From NCBI GenBank assembly GCA_039105265.1, contig JAPFFF010000034.1:248001-312000 (forward strand): 64,000 bases of DNA, read 5' to 3'. Position numbers and translations under genes: made by a program. The notes under the pieces are model-generated. The model made no database searches. It saw only the letters and a list, made by a program, of their open reading frames with translations, and was not told the DNA's origin. Shown here one piece after another: positions 50,383-60,188 of this stretch; position 1 is the first letter of the stretch; every line of letters starts with the position of its first letter. This stretch comes from Tritrichomonas musculus (taxonomy: Eukaryota > Parabasalia > Tritrichomonadida > Tritrichomonadidae).

Positions 50383-51780
50383 TTACTTGTTTGGAAATCT
50401 CGATAATTCATTTATTGCGTTTGGATTTCCTTTTTCAGCAGCTATTCTCAAGTATTTGAAAGCCTTCTTCAAATCGGTCTGCACTCCGTCTCCATCACGG
50501 AGCATCATTCCATACATGAACATTCCATTCACATTTCCCTTGTTTGCGGCCATTTTGAAGAAGTGCGCTGCCCTCTTCCTGTCGATGCTGATGCCGTCGC
50601 CTTCATAAAACATGAGGCCGAGGCTGAGCATTGCGTCTGATTCGCCTTCATCGGAAGCCTTCTTAAAGTACGAAATTGCCTCTTTCTTATTGGCGGTTAT
50701 TCCATCTCCAGTTCTCACCATTATTCCGTAGCTCACCATTGCGCTTGAGTTTCCGTGATCCGCGCTCATTTTCAAGTATTTTGCGGCCTCTTTTTTGTCA
50801 ACAGCGACGCCTTCGCCGTTGCTCAACATTACACCGTAAATGAGCATTGCGTTTGGGTCATCTTCATCGGCAGCTCGTTTTAGATACTTCAACGCTTCCT
50901 TCTTATCGGTCTCTACACCATCGCCATGACGAAGCATTGCGCCGTAAATGAACATCGCTTCAGTGTTGCCTTTATCGGCGGCCATTTTCAAGTACTTTGC
51001 AGCTTCTTTCAAATCTCGACCAACGCCTTCGCCGTCGTGCTTCATTATTCCGTACAAATACATGGCATCAGTGTTGCCTTTATCAGCTGCATCTTTGAAG
51101 TACTTCGCTGCTTCTTTCTTGTTTTCAGGGACGCCGTCTCCGCCTCTCAATAATAGACCATAATTGACCATTCCATTCAAATCTCCGGCATCGGCTGAAT
51201 TCTTCAAATAACGGACGGACTCTTTATTGTCGACTTCGATTCCATCGCCGTTATGTAGCATGACACCATAGATAAACATCGCATTTGTGTTGCCTTTGTC
51301 AGCTGCCATTTTGAAGTACTTCGCGGCTTCAGCTTTGTCCTGGGTAATTCCTTCGCCATCATGAAGCATCAGTGCGTAAAGAAGCATCGCGTCTGCATCA
51401 CCGTCATCCGAACATTCTTTGAATATCTTAATGGCGGATTCTTTGTCAGTCGGTACTCCTTCCCCGCTTCGTAATATGACACCGTAATTGAATTTGGCGG
51501 TTTTGTTCCCTTTGTCAACCGACATTTTTAAATAACGAACTGATTCATCAATGTTCTTCTCAATTCCTTCCCCATTTCGAAGCACAAAGGCATAACTAAG
51601 CATCGCATCGGAGTTGCCTTGATCAGCTGCCATTTTGAGATAACTTGCTCCTTTTTGCTTATCTTCTTCAAATCCATCTCCATCTCGTAACATTTTGCCA
51701 TACTTGTACATAGATTCTACATCTCCTTGCTCGGCTTTGATTTTAATAGCTTGGTTCTCTTCTGAATTAGGATCACTCAT
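50383..51780 (-). CDS. Sel1-repeat protein (465 aa)
   Basis: Made almost wholly of about twelve Sel1-like repeats of 36 residues (pattern GNTDAMYLYGIMKHDGEGV, then KEAAKYLKMAADK), from near residue 13 to the end. Such superhelical proteins act as scaffolds. There is no signal peptide, membrane span or kinase domain, unlike the relative at 34895. Its DNA is far richer in G and C than the surrounding spacers, and its repeats are regular at the protein level but varied at the DNA level, so it is under selection. Confidence 0.9.
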   Translation of the reverse strand: MSDPNSEENQAIKIKAEQGDVESMYKYGKMLRDGDGFEEDKQKGASYLKMAADQGNSDAMLSYAFVLRNGEGIEKNIDESVRYLKMSVDKGNKTAKFNYGVILRSGEGVPTDKESAIKIFKECSDDGDADAMLLYALMLHDGEGITQDKAEAAKYFKMAADKGNTNAMFIYGVMLHNGDGIEVDNKESVRYLKNSADAGDLNGMVNYGLLLRGGDGVPENKKEAAKYFKDAADKGNTDAMYLYGIMKHDGEGVGRDLKEAAKYLKMAADKGNTEAMFIYGAMLRHGDGVETDKKEALKYLKRAADEDDPNAMLIYGVMLSNGEGVAVDKKEAAKYLKMSADHGNSSAMVSYGIMVRTGDGITANKKEAISYFKKASDEGESDAMLSLGLMFYEGDGISIDRKRAAHFFKMAANKGNVNGMFMYGMMLRDGDGVQTDLKKAFKYLRIAAEKGNPNAINELSRFPNK

Positions 51781-52440
51781 TTATAAAAAAAAGAAGAAAC
51801 AAAAATTTTTTTTTAAATTGACCTAATAGGCGAAATATGAGGTTGAAGGGCTGCTTTTATTCAAATAAATTAATTGTATCTAATTTTGGTTTTTTTTTTA
51901 TTAATATATTAAATGATATATGATCAAATTCTTTTAAATTTAAAATAAAAAAATTAATCAAGATAATTATATTTCATTTTTTTAGAAAATTATTTAAAAA
52001 AAAAAAATAAACTGAACCCTAAAAAAAAAAAGTTTCAAATTTTTTCCTTTATTTTATAATTGTTTTGCAAAATTAATTCTTTTATTTTTTACATTTGTTC
52101 AAATTTTTAGATAAATTTTATATAACAAATAATATTAAAGATTTTCTTGATGAGATATAACTACAACTATAATTAATTCAATTTCGCCTTTTGAATTTTT
52201 TTTTTTCAGTTCTTTTTAAAGGTCGTACAACTAAATTGAATAAAAAATAAAATTAATTAAATTTATATTTATCTTAATAAATAATTTAATTAATAATTAT
52301 AATATATAATATATATATTTTATATCCAATATTATAAAATGTAATGGTTGAAATAAAGACTTTAATTAAAACTCAATATATATCGATTTCTTATATATTT
52401 GCATCATTTAAAAAATATAGATGCCATTTGAATGGGTATA
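51781..52440. other. AT-rich spacer
   Basis: Runs of A and T only; no gene, RNA or structured repeat recognised. Confidence 0.45.
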
Positions 52441-52626
52441 CTATGTGTTATACAAATAATATTTTACTTTTTGACGAAATCCTTCAGTAATTGAAATATT
52501 AAACTTTTTATATTTATGAAACCAATCAACTAAATCTTCATTTTTAGAAAAAACTGACATTTGATTTAGAATGAAATTCAAATATATTAGAAAGTAAATG
52601 CATATAAATAAAATTGTATTCTTCAT
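52441..52626 (-). CDS. Possible small secreted peptide or truncated gene
   Basis: 61 codons from an ATG. The N terminus is hydrophobic (ILFICIYFLIYLNFIL) like a signal peptide, followed by LVDWFHKYKKFN and a charged helix. The second part faintly recalls the inhibitory propeptide of papain-type cysteine proteases, but there is no protease domain behind it. AT-rich DNA yields such frames by chance, so confidence is low. Confidence 0.25.
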   Translation of the reverse strand: MKNTILFICIYFLIYLNFILNQMSVFSKNEDLVDWFHKYKKFNISITEGFRQKVKYYLYNT

Positions 52627-52876
52627 TTGGCTCCTGTAACGTCCAATATTTTTAAAATCATCATTTAATAATTCAACAAATTCAATTTTTCTGCATTTTT
52701 AGCTAAAAAATGAATTTTTTTTTTCAATAATAATAACTATTTTTATATAACACTTAATGTTTTAAAAGCATATAAAAAGATATAAAAAGAATTAATGATT
52801 AGAATAAATTATATAAAAAGTTATCGCTATTCTAAATTTTTATAAAGTGTTATAAAATTCTTATCAAAAATAATTA

Positions 52877-53614
52877 GTGGTCCTAAAAAATATTGATAAG
52901 AAATTTGAGAGAAATTTTCATGTTTCATTGAAAAAATTGAGAAAATTTATTTAAAAATAATTTGAGAGAATTTTAAAAGTTCTTTCAAATTCATTCAAAT
53001 TTAATGACCTATTCATGAATTTATGAATCAATTGTTGGTCAATCTTTTGACCTTTTATTTATTTGTTTTCTTTACCAAAAAATACAAACGAACGCTATAA
53101 TTTAATCGCAAGTGGTTCTGCAATCGCACAATTTTAATAAAAGCAAAACAGCTGATGCATTAAGTATTTCGTTAAATTGCGTCAAAGCAGTAGCTAAATA
53201 GATTGATGAAGGGAGACCAGAAAAAACACAACCTTGCCGACCACAAATATTAACAAATGAAATCAAGTATTTCATATGCGTTAAAGCAATAATGTTTCCT
53301 GAAATCCCTGGAGCTGAAATGGCAAATGTTTCCTGAACACAAATTTTATTCTTTATATGGAATAATCTAAGTTTAGCAACAAACAATTCTTTGATTGATT
53401 CTTTTCCAAAGAAATTGAAACAATGCCTCGAAGTGCAAGGCAATCAAGTATGATTTTAATTTTAATTTTTAATAAAAAATCAACTTTTTCAATTGCCGAA
53501 AAAATATTGATAAGAAATTTAACTTTTTAAATTAAAAATTTTAAAAATAAAATAACTTTTGTTAACGACGATTAACTATTGAATTCATTTCTTATCAATA
53601 TTTTTTAGGAACAC
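52877..53614. mobile_element. 738-bp Tc1/mariner-type element with 28-bp terminal repeats
   Basis: Left end GTGGTCCTAAAAAATATTGA, right end the reverse complement of GTGTTCCTAAAAAATATTGA; the 28-base ends differ at one position. TA lies on both sides (52875-52876 and 53615-53616). It contains a decayed transposase N terminus and is therefore a deleted, non-autonomous copy. Confidence 0.8.
53120..53450 (+). pseudogene. Transposase N-terminal helix-turn-helix remnant
   Basis: The plus strand reads KTADALSISLNCVKAVAK, a stop, IDEGRPEKTQPCRPQILTNE, the paired helix-turn-helix and GRP linker of Tc1-type transposases. More stops follow (after EMANVS). The catalytic domain is missing. It sits inside the 738-bp TIR element. 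Confidence 0.6.
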
Positions 53615-53889
53615 TATAAAATAAATTGAGATAAAATACTCAAATTTATTTTCTGAAGAAAATTTAATATATACTTATATCCTATTAGTTTTTATTTTAA
53701 TTTGAATTTTGTACGATGCAAATATTTTTAAAACTGATTAATATTATTATAATAAAATTTAATTAGTTTAAACAAACCAATCATTGAGTTTTACTGTTAA
53801 TATTCAGTTGTACGACCTTTTTCTTTTTATTGTTTTTATATTTTTTTCAATTAAAATATAAAATTAAAAAATAATCAATTATTAAATAA

Positions 53890-53896
53890 TCATTTT
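53890..53896 (+). promoter_or_regulatory. Initiator TCATTTT
   Basis: A+1 at 53892, 10 bases upstream of the ATG at 53902. Confidence 0.6.
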
Positions 53897-53901
53897 ACAA
53901 A

Positions 53902-54673
53902 ATGACAAATATCACACTACTGTCACTAAGTTTAATATCTCTTCATTCCTTATCGCCTTTGTACACGTTCAATAGCAGGAAAACCAAGCCTTTTTATTCT
54001 CTATTTCATTCTCATTTTTCACAATTTTTTTCATCAATCATTTTTTCAAACACAGAATATCACTCAACGATTGTAGATAACAATACTTTTATAAAATTTT
54101 TGAATACTCCTCTAATATTTGATAGTGAATATTGTCAAAGTGGATCCCAATGCTGTTTAAGCAAAGATTTTGATTTTATATATGGAGGAATGATGGAAGA
54201 CCAATATATTACACAAAATTCTTTCCCATCTTCTTTTGGAAACAAACATTCATTTTTTAATTCTGGATGTGGAAACAAACCAGTTCACTTCATCAAAGGA
54301 ATTCACCTCTTCAGGTCAATTTAAACCGTTAATTAAATTTTCAAGTTCTTTTCATTTTTCACAGTCAGCCGTCTTCTCTGGGTCTCGGCCTCTTGTCGTT
54401 ATTTTTATCCCTGCCGGAACAGACAGTAATGACAATAAAAAGTTGGGAATCATCATCGGCGCGTCTGTCGGCGGCGCGTCTGGTGTTACTGTAATTGTGG
54501 CGGCTATCGTCGTCTTTGCAAAGAGGACAAACTTGAACATGCATGATGGAACTTACATTAATATGAAGACAAATAACGAAATATCAAAGACGATGGAAAA
54601 TCCATTGGTTAATATGATGGGTGAAAATGATGATCCTTTTGAAGATGATTTTAATCTTGATGATCTTAAATAA
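53902..54673 (+). pseudogene. Pmp-like surface membrane protein, frameshifted
   Basis: Resembles the trichomonad Pmp-like surface family. The N terminus has a signal-like stretch (ITLLSLSLISLHSLSPL). Downstream come the FxxSxxF repeats (QFTSSKEFTSSGQF, IKFSSSFHFSQSAVF), then a membrane span (LGIIIGASVGGASGVTVIVA) and a short acidic tail with NPLVNM and DDPFEDDF that may direct endocytosis. The first frame runs to a stop at 54322-54324. The membrane part lies in another frame, so a shift near 54265-54280 breaks the gene, unless it is a sequencing error. Even if mended by error correction it would be unusually small (about 250 residues) for this family. Confidence 0.6.
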
Positions 54674-54894
54674 TTTCCCCCTATTTTTGCATTATTTTAA
54701 ATTTTAGAATAAATTAATCTCATACTAAATATTTTTCAAGAATCGTAGGATGATATTTTTAATAATTTTTTTTTTTGATTAGTAGTTAGCAATTTGTCTA
54801 CTTGTATTATATTTAAGCAGTCTTATTAATGAAATATAGCTAATAAAACAAATAAATAAAAAACAATATTATTAAATATTTTTTATTATTAAAT
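54674..54894. other. Convergent spacer
   Basis: Short AT-rich region between two 3' ends; nothing recognised. Confidence 0.4.
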
Positions 54895-56103
54895 TCACAC
54901 AGTATAAGGTCCAATAATGTCGGAAATTCCAATTTCAAAAATTATTAAAGGATCAATTTCAGGAACGCATTCAACTTCATAGACATTTTGAGCCATTTTC
55001 CTTAAAATGAATGTTGAGTGACCATTCGAATTCTGCAGTACAATATTTTTACTAGACTTCATTGGCGTACGATGATAGTTTCCAGCAAAATTGAGGTAAT
55101 ATTTGTTCTTTGAAGAGTCAAAAACTGGAATCTTTGGTGTCCATTTAACTCTACCTCCTTTAAATGGGAAATCAACTTCGATTGATAGTTCGTCAGGCTT
55201 TCCAGAGTTGACATAAACCAACTTAAATTTCCAATCTCTAGCGCGTATCATATTATATCCGTCAGTATGTTGGTGAATTTGGCCAATATGTTTTTCTTTA
55301 TTTTTTTCAATGTGAACATCTTCACCTTCAACAAAGAAAACATCGTAATATTTCCTTTTGGCTGAGAATAAAAGTTTATTGTTTGAAAGAAATCTGTAAA
55401 TTGGACATTTTAAGGCTCGGTTTTCAATTTTAATCACATAAATGACAGAATTAATGCTTTCATTGCTTTCTTGAGTATTGCTTGGCTGAATAACTGTTAT
55501 ATAAAGATAATTTTTACCATCTGAGCCATCATACTTGTTATCTGGAACGTTGAAGGCGGGGTCAAGCGAAGTTTGTATAAATTTGAGGCCTGTATTGTAG
55601 ATTTGGTCTGAACCAAACATTTTGGCAATTTCGCATACTTCTTTCATTTCGTCATCTTGAACATCCGTAGGCAAATTTTGACAAAGCTTTAAAAAATTTT
55701 CCATGTTCCTATTCGTAAATACGTTATCAGCAATATTTAGCCGGACGTTATTTAGAGATTGACCTGTTTTAAGGAATGGATCTATTAACTCCTTGAATTT
55801 AGCGGATGAACTGGAAAGAAGGTTTGGATCGACCATGAAAATTGAATTATTATAAAAAATTGAAAATGTTTGAGTTTGAATTAACTGAGAAAATACCGCT
55901 TCAGATGATTCCATAGATTGTAATGATGCCATTGATCGTTGGTGCGATTCACCTAATGGAATTCTTGATCCGTACAATTGAAGAGATGGATTTTTAGATA
56001 ATGGGCGATTTGATTGAGACGGATTCATTCCATAAATTGGCTGCGAGACCTGATTTTTAATTTTAGGTTGTGGAGGTAATTGAGATTGTTGATCTGGATT
56101 CAT
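54895..56103 (-). CDS. BTB-like protein with C-terminal Tubby-like domain
   Basis: 402 residues. A Pro/Gln/Ser-rich N terminus (1-75) precedes a degenerate BTB-like region (about 80-190, QTFSIFYNNSIFMVDPNLLS). From about 200 the protein reads like a Tubby C-terminal domain. YRFLSNNKLLFSAKRKYYDVF corresponds to the FLLAARKRR start, and the middle GGRVKWTPKIP and NYHRTPMKSSKNIVLQ segments match. So does the end (STFILRKMAQNVYEVECV). Tubby domains bind phosphoinositides or DNA. The family assignment is from pattern only. Confidence 0.65.
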   Translation of the reverse strand: MNPDQQSQLPPQPKIKNQVSQPIYGMNPSQSNRPLSKNPSLQLYGSRIPLGESHQRSMASLQSMESSEAVFSQLIQTQTFSIFYNNSIFMVDPNLLSSSSAKFKELIDPFLKTGQSLNNVRLNIADNVFTNRNMENFLKLCQNLPTDVQDDEMKEVCEIAKMFGSDQIYNTGLKFIQTSLDPAFNVPDNKYDGSDGKNYLYITVIQPSNTQESNESINSVIYVIKIENRALKCPIYRFLSNNKLLFSAKRKYYDVFFVEGEDVHIEKNKEKHIGQIHQHTDGYNMIRARDWKFKLVYVNSGKPDELSIEVDFPFKGGRVKWTPKIPVFDSSKNKYYLNFAGNYHRTPMKSSKNIVLQNSNGHSTFILRKMAQNVYEVECVPEIDPLIIFEIGISDIIGPYTV

Positions 56104-56123
56104 TTCCTCAATTCTCTTTGAAT

Positions 56124-56130
56124 AATATGA
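56124..56130 (-). promoter_or_regulatory. Initiator TCATATT of the BTB/Tubby gene
   Basis: TCATATT on the minus strand, A+1 at 56128, 25 bases before the ATG at 56103. Confidence 0.45.
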
Positions 56131-56506
56131 CTTATGACTTAAGTTCGATTCACCACCCTATATTTTTTTCCATCATTGGCTACTATAAAAATGCAAATAA
56201 TTCGTAAAAAATTCAGAAAAATCTGATTTATTTGTTATAATTATATTTCTATTTCAATTAATATTATAATTCTAAAAATGAACAAGTTAAATACTATTAG
56301 ATAAAAAGTTAACACCTTAATATATTTTTATTTTGTACGTTATAGAATATTTGTTTGAGTTGTTAATTTTTTAGGTTATTTCAAAAAAGTATTTGTTTCA
56401 TTAATTTTGTATAGCTGTTGGAGAAAAGAAAAGGAAAACATTTTCTTCTTTCGGGAAACTTAACATTTGAAAGTGTATGTGATTTTCATTCAAAAGTTGA
56501 ATTAAT

Positions 56507-56704
56507 TCACAACTTTATTTGATTTGAATTTGCTATATTCATAACAACTGGGCTTGCCTCCGATAGTGAATAAATGTAGACAACATCACCAAAAATACTT
56601 GAACATATTGTGAACATAACTCTCAATTTCTGATCTCTTCTTAGATAAAATATTTTTCCTTCAGGAACTTCATAAAAATTGAAGTGACTATAGTAATCAC
56701 TTAG
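56507..56704 (-). pseudogene. Short orphan coding remnant
   Basis: A frame of about 65 codons without ATG: HFNFYEVPEGKIFYLRRDQK then VMFTICSSIFGDVVYIYSLS and VVMNIANSNQ to a TGA. Its composition is coding-like but no family is recognised. It is probably the end of a lost gene. Confidence 0.3.
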
Positions 56705-56849
56705 TTAAAAAGTCACATTTGAAAAAATATCCAAAATGACTGAAATTTGTTTTTATACTTTTAGCGATTGTTTATTCTTTTAAAAAGTCACATTTAAAAA
56801 TATGTTCTTTCTTCAGTGACGAGTAAATAAGCTTTCATATCTTTTTTGA

Positions 56850-56876
56850 AAAAAAAAATTTGCTTTGGGCGTGACT
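56850..56876. repeat. Target-site duplication of the LINE, distal copy (tRNA-Met 3' stub)
   Basis: 27 bases identical to 63077-63103. On the minus strand this is AGTCACGCCCAAAGC (last 15 bases of tRNA-Met) plus AAA and nine Ts. It is the non-functional leftover tRNA end downstream of the retrotransposon. Confidence 0.9.
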
Positions 56877-56975
56877 AACTGTTTATTAAGGAAAGGAGAG
56901 AGAATGTAGAATAAAGTGAGACAAAAGTCGGTACTAGTAGTAGGAGAAAATTAGACAGAGGAAACATAAAACGTA

Positions 56976-57236
56976 TTAAAAATCATCAAGGAAATCTTCA
57001 TCCACGAGGAATTCATCTTCCTCTGAAGATTGGCTTACGGAGGAAGTCATTGCACCACGATCATCTCTGATTATATTAGGAGAGACTGGCGAAATATTTT
57101 TATGCTCTGGAGAGGAACAATTGGTGTCGATATATCCATCAGAGTAGGAATTATCAATAGTGGAAACTGCAACCTTTATTGGCTTCGTTACCAACGGAGG
57201 GAGAAATATCAATGTTACCTTCAGAATGAGAAGCAT
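56976..57236 (-). pseudogene. LINE C-terminal tail frame
   Basis: A frame overlapping the end of the endonuclease frame. It continues with VTKPIKVAVSTIDNSYSDGY and an acidic end (EEDEFLVDEDFLDDF), stopping about 100 bases before the element's 3' end. It may be the real C terminus reached after a frameshift near 57190-57230, or chance. Confidence 0.35.
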
Positions 57237-58377
57237 TTATCGGAGTATTCCTGTGGTACCATACGTCCATAGAACCCATGATCGCATTGATCGCAAGTCT
57301 TTTGATGAGTGTCCTAGCTATTTTCTTATTAGGGAACAAACGATGAACATCAGCAATAGATTCTTGAAACACAGTCCCAACTGAGGACAAAATTATGACA
57401 AAATATTCGACACTAATATTTTGATTTCTGATCCACTCGATTAGGTCTTTATATTTGAGTTTCTTTTCATCGTAAGCTTTTTTAAGTGCATCTTCACCCC
57501 AGGTGATAGACGCATATGGAACGCTGATCTCAATAATTTTACAAGCAGTTCTATTGAGATTCCATATGACAATGTCAGGTCGAAGTTTTGATAGATTTGG
57601 AGGGAGTGAATCTATGCTAATCTTCTTATCACATTGGATTTCAGCAGTCGATGGAATCTTTTTGATGTGCTCAATCAAAATTGATTGCAATCTATTATGT
57701 CTGGTTGTATAATCGTTGAACTTGGAGACACATCCATTAAGAATGTGCGCGAGACTTTGGACGCTGTTTCTACCATGTCTTAAGCATAAAGGACAAGGTG
57801 TGTGCTTTTTGTTGTTTAGAATTTCATCAAACTCCGGAGTACCTAATGAGTTAGTTCTAGCTTTGAATGCGAATTTGATTATATGATCTTTTAAAGGGAA
57901 TTTTTGTTTGATAAGGAATTCTGAGGATAAAGGGTTATTATCCAGAGAATAAAAAGTATGTAGATGCATTGATTGCTTTTGTAATAAAAGTTTCCACCTT
58001 TCCCTTCTTTGAGTAGTAAGGAAAAGAGAAATGTTCTTGCATGAATTGAATGTGAAGTCGTTTCCTGTCGTAGAATCGGTCAATTTGAATGAGGAGACTG
58101 TGTTCTGAGTTTCCTTGTTTTCATCCTGATCTTCATCATAAGAAGTGTTTTCAAGCTTGTGGAGCTTTAAATCTAAAATAGCAAGAGCATTTCTTGCTCT
58201 TTGAACTATTGAATTTATTCCTTTTTTGAGATTTACCATTATCTGTGGTTTTCCAATTAATGAATATATGATATGATTTGGTACATTTGATTCTGTGTCA
58301 ATGTTTCTCTTAGCTCTCTCGCTTTCAATGGATGCATCGATAAGTGTTCTGATATCTTCGTCTTTATTTGTGAGCAT
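57154..58377 (-). CDS. LINE CCHC knuckle and restriction-like endonuclease
   Basis: 407 codons. The knuckle CPLCLRHGRNSVQSLAHILN, then GC, is C-x2-C-x12-H-x4-C (near 57790). The RLE signature follows: RHNRLQSI (near 57690), RPDIVIWNLNRTACKIIEIS with the catalytic Asp and Glu (near 57570), and the KKLKY motif (near 57460). This nuclease makes the target nick that primes reverse transcription. The frame opens 3 bases after the RT stop. Codons upstream of the ATG (KSFLR) continue sensibly from the RT end, so a one-base shift near 58385 probably separates one original protein. Confidence 0.85.
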   Translation of the reverse strand: MLTNKDEDIRTLIDASIESERAKRNIDTESNVPNHIIYSLIGKPQIMVNLKKGINSIVQRARNALAILDLKLHKLENTSYDEDQDENKETQNTVSSFKLTDSTTGNDFTFNSCKNISLFLTTQRRERWKLLLQKQSMHLHTFYSLDNNPLSSEFLIKQKFPLKDHIIKFAFKARTNSLGTPEFDEILNNKKHTPCPLCLRHGRNSVQSLAHILNGCVSKFNDYTTRHNRLQSILIEHIKKIPSTAEIQCDKKISIDSLPPNLSKLRPDIVIWNLNRTACKIIEISVPYASITWGEDALKKAYDEKKLKYKDLIEWIRNQNISVEYFVIILSSVGTVFQESIADVHRLFPNKKIARTLIKRLAINAIMGSMDVWYHRNTPINASHSEGNIDISPSVGNEANKGCSFHY

Positions 58378-58379
58378 TC

Positions 58380-60188
58380 TTAGAAATGATTTAACTCTAC
58401 CTGTTCTGCTTTATCTCTTAAAAGAGGAATGGAAAGTCCACCATCTCTCCATGAACTATGTTTTACGGCCAATGGAATATTAACACCAATAATATTATTA
58501 ATGCCTGCCGAAATCATTTCATCGAGTTTTCGAATGTGAACGACTTTCAGCTGCCCATTATCTAAAATAAAATCTAGTGCTGGAATAACGAATGTCTTGA
58601 TAGCATAAATCTTCTGGACAATTAACAGGTCTGATTCAAAGATTTTTTGAATTTTAGATTTTATTTTTAAATAATATTCGTTTGACGATTTGAGTTTTGT
58701 CACTTTTCTAGCAGAAATCGGTGTTCCCAGATATTTTATAGAATCATACAGGCCTACAAAAGGAATGTTCTCTCCTGCAATGGAGAAACCGTTATCAAGA
58801 CCACGTCTGGAATTGAATTTCCAGATATAACCGAAAGAACATGATTTAGCTGGCGCCAACTTCATTTTCGAAAATCTGCAAAATGCTTCACAGGTTCTGA
58901 GCATATTTTCCATTCCAATTCTTGATTCTGATATTAATAATATATCGTCAGCGTACGCGAGAATTTTAAAAGAAGCAGATTTATTATTTGATGTAACGAT
59001 GTAACCATCTTCTGCGTTACAACTATTGATGGAGTTCAACAGAGGTTCCAAACAAAGATTAAAAAGTAAAGGAGACACTGGGCATCCTTGTTTGGTTCCT
59101 TTAAAAATATTAATATTATCAGTATTGATTGTAGATGTCACAATTTTAGTCGTGGAGCCAGTGTATACGTTGTCAATAACTTTGATAAATTGAGAAGGAA
59201 ATCCTTCCTTGGTTAATGAATCTATGATGAGCGGGTGAAGAATTGAGCCAAATGCGTTTTTAAAATCTAATGCAGTCACAAATAGACTTTTGTGTTTTTT
59301 CATTGCGTCATAAAATAATTCTGAGATAATAGCTGCATTGTCGCCACATCCATTAATATTTTCAATGAATCCTCGTTGAAAATTAGAAAAGATGTGAATC
59401 GAACTATTAAAATAGTTAATAGATCTGGCCCAAACGCAGCTAATTATGCGATAGAGTGCATTAGAAATGGAAATCGGGCGCCTATTTTCTGGTATTTCGG
59501 GATCACCTTTTTTGTAAATGAGAGTCATCTTTGATTCTTTCCAGCTGCGAGGGACTCTTCCTTGAATGTTAATGATTTTAATTAATTCTTTAATGAATGA
59601 AGCTGCAGTTTGAGGAATCATTTTAAAAACCGCGTAGTCTAATCCGTCTGGACAAGCAGCCGAATCATATTTTCTGCTTTCGATAACTTTTTCAATGAGA
59701 TCTTTATCTTGTAGTAGATTCATGAACTCTTTACGATTCTCTTCTGAAAAACAATTGCTCAGAGTAAAAATGCCGTTGTCATCGGGAATGAATGTGTCAT
59801 CTTCCTTATAGAATGAACGTGTGAAGAAATCGTATAATATTTTATCATTAATTTTACATTTTGGAAGTTCCTTTTTCCAAATAAAATTGTTAAGAGTTTT
59901 CTTGGGATTATCGGAGAAAGCTTCTCTAAGTTTTTCCTTATGGATTTTCGAGTTTTTAATAGACATCTCAGAAGAAATAAGATTTTCAATGGTTAGTTCA
60001 AGCCATTCACCGCAAGCAGCTGCATTACAACCTTTGTTTCTTAATTCATCCACAATTTCAGCAATGTTAGATGTATTGAATAGTTTTAATCTCTCGCTAT
60101 CAGGAATATAAGTAATATTTTTGCTAATCCTGGAGAGGGCTTGATCGATTGATTTGGGGTTGATCGAAGAATCAAGAGAGTTGACCAA
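58380..60188 (-). CDS. LINE reverse transcriptase
   Basis: About 600 codons. RT motifs are in order: RSWKESKMTLIYKKGDPEIP with NRRPIS (motif 1/2), FVTALDFKNAFGS (motif A, Asp), GTKQGCPVSPLLFNL (motif B), ILAYADDILLIS (motif C, catalytic YADD, near 58945), then LGTPIS and the thumb region. The frame is open from about 60232, upstream of any ATG, and overlaps the Myb frame by about 145 bases. The readable junction (IRHEIKRLKTLSSDIELVNS) suggests that the two were one protein, separated by a one-base shift near 60220-60235. Confidence 0.9.
   Translation of the reverse strand: MVNSLDSSINPKSIDQALSRISKNITYIPDSERLKLFNTSNIAEIVDELRNKGCNAAACGEWLELTIENLISSEMSIKNSKIHKEKLREAFSDNPKKTLNNFIWKKELPKCKINDKILYDFFTRSFYKEDDTFIPDDNGIFTLSNCFSEENRKEFMNLLQDKDLIEKVIESRKYDSAACPDGLDYAVFKMIPQTAASFIKELIKIINIQGRVPRSWKESKMTLIYKKGDPEIPENRRPISISNALYRIISCVWARSINYFNSSIHIFSNFQRGFIENINGCGDNAAIISELFYDAMKKHKSLFVTALDFKNAFGSILHPLIIDSLTKEGFPSQFIKVIDNVYTGSTTKIVTSTINTDNINIFKGTKQGCPVSPLLFNLCLEPLLNSINSCNAEDGYIVTSNNKSASFKILAYADDILLISESRIGMENMLRTCEAFCRFSKMKLAPAKSCSFGYIWKFNSRRGLDNGFSIAGENIPFVGLYDSIKYLGTPISARKVTKLKSSNEYYLKIKSKIQKIFESDLLIVQKIYAIKTFVIPALDFILDNGQLKVVHIRKLDEMISAGINNIIGVNIPLAVKHSSWRDGGLSIPLLRDKAEQVELNHF

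Noticed and set aside
53102-53443. 113-codon minus frame
   Set aside because: It is the shadow of the transposase helix-turn-helix remnant on the plus strand, which has recognisable motifs.
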